From: an uncultured Pedobacter sp.
Lineage (GTDB): Bacteria; Bacteroidota; Bacteroidia; Sphingobacteriales; Sphingobacteriaceae
Direction: 5' to 3'
Assembly: GCA_938008555.1 (NCBI GenBank)
Contig: CALLKE010000173.1
Coordinates: 1 to 16,943, forward strand
Length of the DNA stretch: 16,943 nt
Below are positions 15,774 to 16,943 of this stretch, piece by piece. The position numbers and the translations under genes were made by a program. The notes below the pieces were generated by a model. It was not told the DNA's origin. It worked only from the letters and a program-made list of their open reading frames with translations, and searched no databases. The number at the start of each line of letters is the position of its first letter. Position 1 is the stretch's first letter.

Positions 15774-16709
15774 TTATTTTAAATCATCAACAAAATCCCA
15801 AAAATCATATTCATGTATTAATGATATATGATGACCTGTCTTTCTTAATGCAATAGCAGCTTCAACCTTTCTTCCATAGCAGGCAAAAGCCCAACACGGA
15901 TTTTTGTTATCAGCGACGATTAAATAATCTGTGCTTTTGGACACACCCTCTTTGAATGTACCCCCTAAACATTCAATTTCTTTCTTCAATTGACTCCTAG
16001 AAGCTCTTTCAAAAGCTCCAGTGAAGCAAAATGCGCTTCCATCAAAGGTAATTTTTGGATCAATTGTGCATACTCCTGATATTTTAACATCTTTTATCTC
16101 GTACTCAATTTTTTCACTCGCTTTAATATCCGTCAGATTAACGAATTCATAAAAAAACGCTTTTAACCTTACCCGCTCCTCTTCAGTTATAACTCGATCA
16201 GAGGTAGCAGATGATAACAGTGAGTATATTTCATCGTATGGATAATATGTATTTAGGTGGCTATGTTCTTCTAACCATTTTTCAAATGGAAATATCTCTT
16301 CATTCCTCACTATCCCATCAGATAAAATCCCATGACAGACACCTTGTAATATTTGTAAATCAGATGTAATAGCATTGTAATAGATGGCTTCATTCTCATA
16401 TTTTTGACAAAGCCAAAATAGATCTTCTATAATTTCAATATTACTTAGCCCATCTCGTCCAATCTCTTGAATTAAAAGCATAAACTCCCTAAATGGGTTT
16501 TTGTTAATTAAATTATGGTGAACTTTAGTCCAAGTAAACAACTCATTAACCTCGGAAGAATTTATCTCTCCATCTAACGAAATACCCGTCAGAATTCCTT
16601 TTAATGAATGAATAGCTTTGTCTGCTTCGGAGCGCGTAGTAAATTGCTCGTAATGCTTTTCGTCGTATTGATCTAATCTTAACTGTAATAGATTTTCTTG
16701 TAGTTCCAT
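15774..16709 (-). CDS. TerB-like repeat and BRCT domain protein
   Basis: A 311-residue soluble protein, with no signal or membrane helix. The C-terminal part (about 222-306) is a BRCT domain: FCFTGAFERASRSQLKKEIECLGG, GTF-x8-STDYLIVAD, and the conserved tryptophan in EYDFWDF (W304). BRCT domains bind phosphopeptides or DNA ends and in bacteria occur mainly in NAD-dependent DNA ligase. This protein has no ligase domain. The N-terminal 200 residues contain four spaced acidic helix-turn motifs, SLDGEI (about 45), GRDGLS (84), LSDGIV (129) and TSDRVI (169), each followed by acidic residues and a W/F-rich helix. This suggests two TerB-like pairs. A link to DNA damage or stress response is inference from domain types. 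The ATG at 16709 is the only one after an in-frame stop shortly upstream. It follows a GC-rich gene end of different composition. Confidence 0.7.
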   Translation of the reverse strand: MELQENLLQLRLDQYDEKHYEQFTTRSEADKAIHSLKGILTGISLDGEINSSEVNELFTWTKVHHNLINKNPFREFMLLIQEIGRDGLSNIEIIEDLFWLCQKYENEAIYYNAITSDLQILQGVCHGILSDGIVRNEEIFPFEKWLEEHSHLNTYYPYDEIYSLLSSATSDRVITEEERVRLKAFFYEFVNLTDIKASEKIEYEIKDVKISGVCTIDPKITFDGSAFCFTGAFERASRSQLKKEIECLGGTFKEGVSKSTDYLIVADNKNPCWAFACYGRKVEAAIALRKTGHHISLIHEYDFWDFVDDLK

Positions 16710-16806
16710 AGGTGTAGTTTGTGAGCCACAATGATAAAAAATATAATTTCCTTTTCACATCTGAGAAATCTACTTCATTCAACCCTTCTTTTCTAAAATT
16801 AGATCT

Positions 16807-16943
16807 TTAATCTCTCTCCACCCCCTTCACTGGCGTCTGCGCCGCCGCACCATCCTGCTGATGCAACGGATCTGCATTCGATTCGCCGAGATTAGCTCCA
16901 TACTGCCACACTTCTTCGAAATCATTCAGATTGATCTCACCAG
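16807..16943 (-). CDS. 3' end of an unrecognised gene (partial, cut by the window edge)
   Basis: The last 137 bases hold an open minus-strand frame of 44 codons ending in TAA at 16809-16807. It reads GEINLNDFEEVWQYGANLGE followed by a hydrophilic tail rich in Q, D and A. The DNA is visibly richer in G and C than anything else in the window and uses codons rare elsewhere here (GCG three times in a row, GGG, CCG). This composition and the continuous frame support a real coding end, possibly of acquired DNA. I do not recognise the family. The 97-bp gap to the TerB-like/BRCT start shows no terminator or clear promoter. Confidence 0.5.
   Translation of the reverse strand, partial: GEINLNDFEEVWQYGANLGESNADPLHQQDGAAAQTPVKGVERD

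Noticed and set aside
16546..16782. A 78-codon minus-strand frame overlapping the start of the TerB-like/BRCT gene
   Set aside because: It lies in another frame over well-supported coding sequence and has no recognisable domain.

Overview
The window reads as a low-GC chromosomal segment from the phylum Bacteroidota, most likely a Sphingobacteriaceae-type organism (Sphingobacterium/Pedobacter relatives). The basis is protein style (IF3, L20 and L35, short lipoprotein and outer-membrane proteins with an N-A-Q signal-peptide end), poor Shine-Dalgarno sequences, and several promoter -7 boxes of the Bacteroidota form TAnnTTTG. Genus cannot be fixed from sequence alone. Most of it is core housekeeping DNA. 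The right third (about 10.0-16.9 kb) is more variable.

Layout, left to right. 0.1-2.0 kb: a PyrR-family phosphoribosyltransferase (+) and shikimate kinase aroK (-), whose 3' ends overlap by 8 bp, then a nitrilase-superfamily omega-amidase-like enzyme (+). 2.1-4.2 kb: sucC (-) without sucD, then a LolD-type ABC ATPase (+) whose promoter box lies 3 nt before its ATG, so its mRNA is probably leaderless. A strong bidirectional terminator at 4119-4157 separates it from the next block. 4.2-7.4 kb (-): the translation operon thrS-infC-rpmI-rplT. infC starts at TTG, and the thrS leader carries a heptanucleotide tandem repeat. 7.5-10.0 kb (-): murB and lpdA.

10.0-13.2 kb (-): a two-gene unit with 3 nt between the genes. 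The first gene encodes a large secreted protein combining an HExxH gluzincin-like domain, a TolB/PD40-type beta-propeller and a probable outer-membrane beta-barrel. The second encodes an 86-residue LapA-like inner-membrane protein. 13.2-13.6 kb is an AT-rich intergenic stretch ending in a terminator. 13.6-15.5 kb (-): a lipoprotein joining a GH3 C-terminal-like domain to a serine beta-lactamase-like hydrolase, but lacking the GH3 catalytic barrel. 15.45-15.77 kb: a gap holding a 116-bp element with perfect 21-bp inverted ends that folds into one long hairpin. 15.8-16.7 kb (-): a TerB-like/BRCT protein. 16.8 kb to the end (-): the GC-rich 3' end of an unrecognised gene cut by the window edge.

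The core genes act in separate pathways: translation, cell-wall precursor synthesis, the TCA cycle and 2-oxoacid dehydrogenases, aromatic biosynthesis and lipoprotein sorting. I found no CRISPR array, tRNA, rRNA or intact transposase. The best candidates for something under-described are the metallopeptidase/propeller/barrel protein with its LapA-like partner, the 116-bp palindrome, the GH3-less lipoprotein and the TerB-like/BRCT protein.
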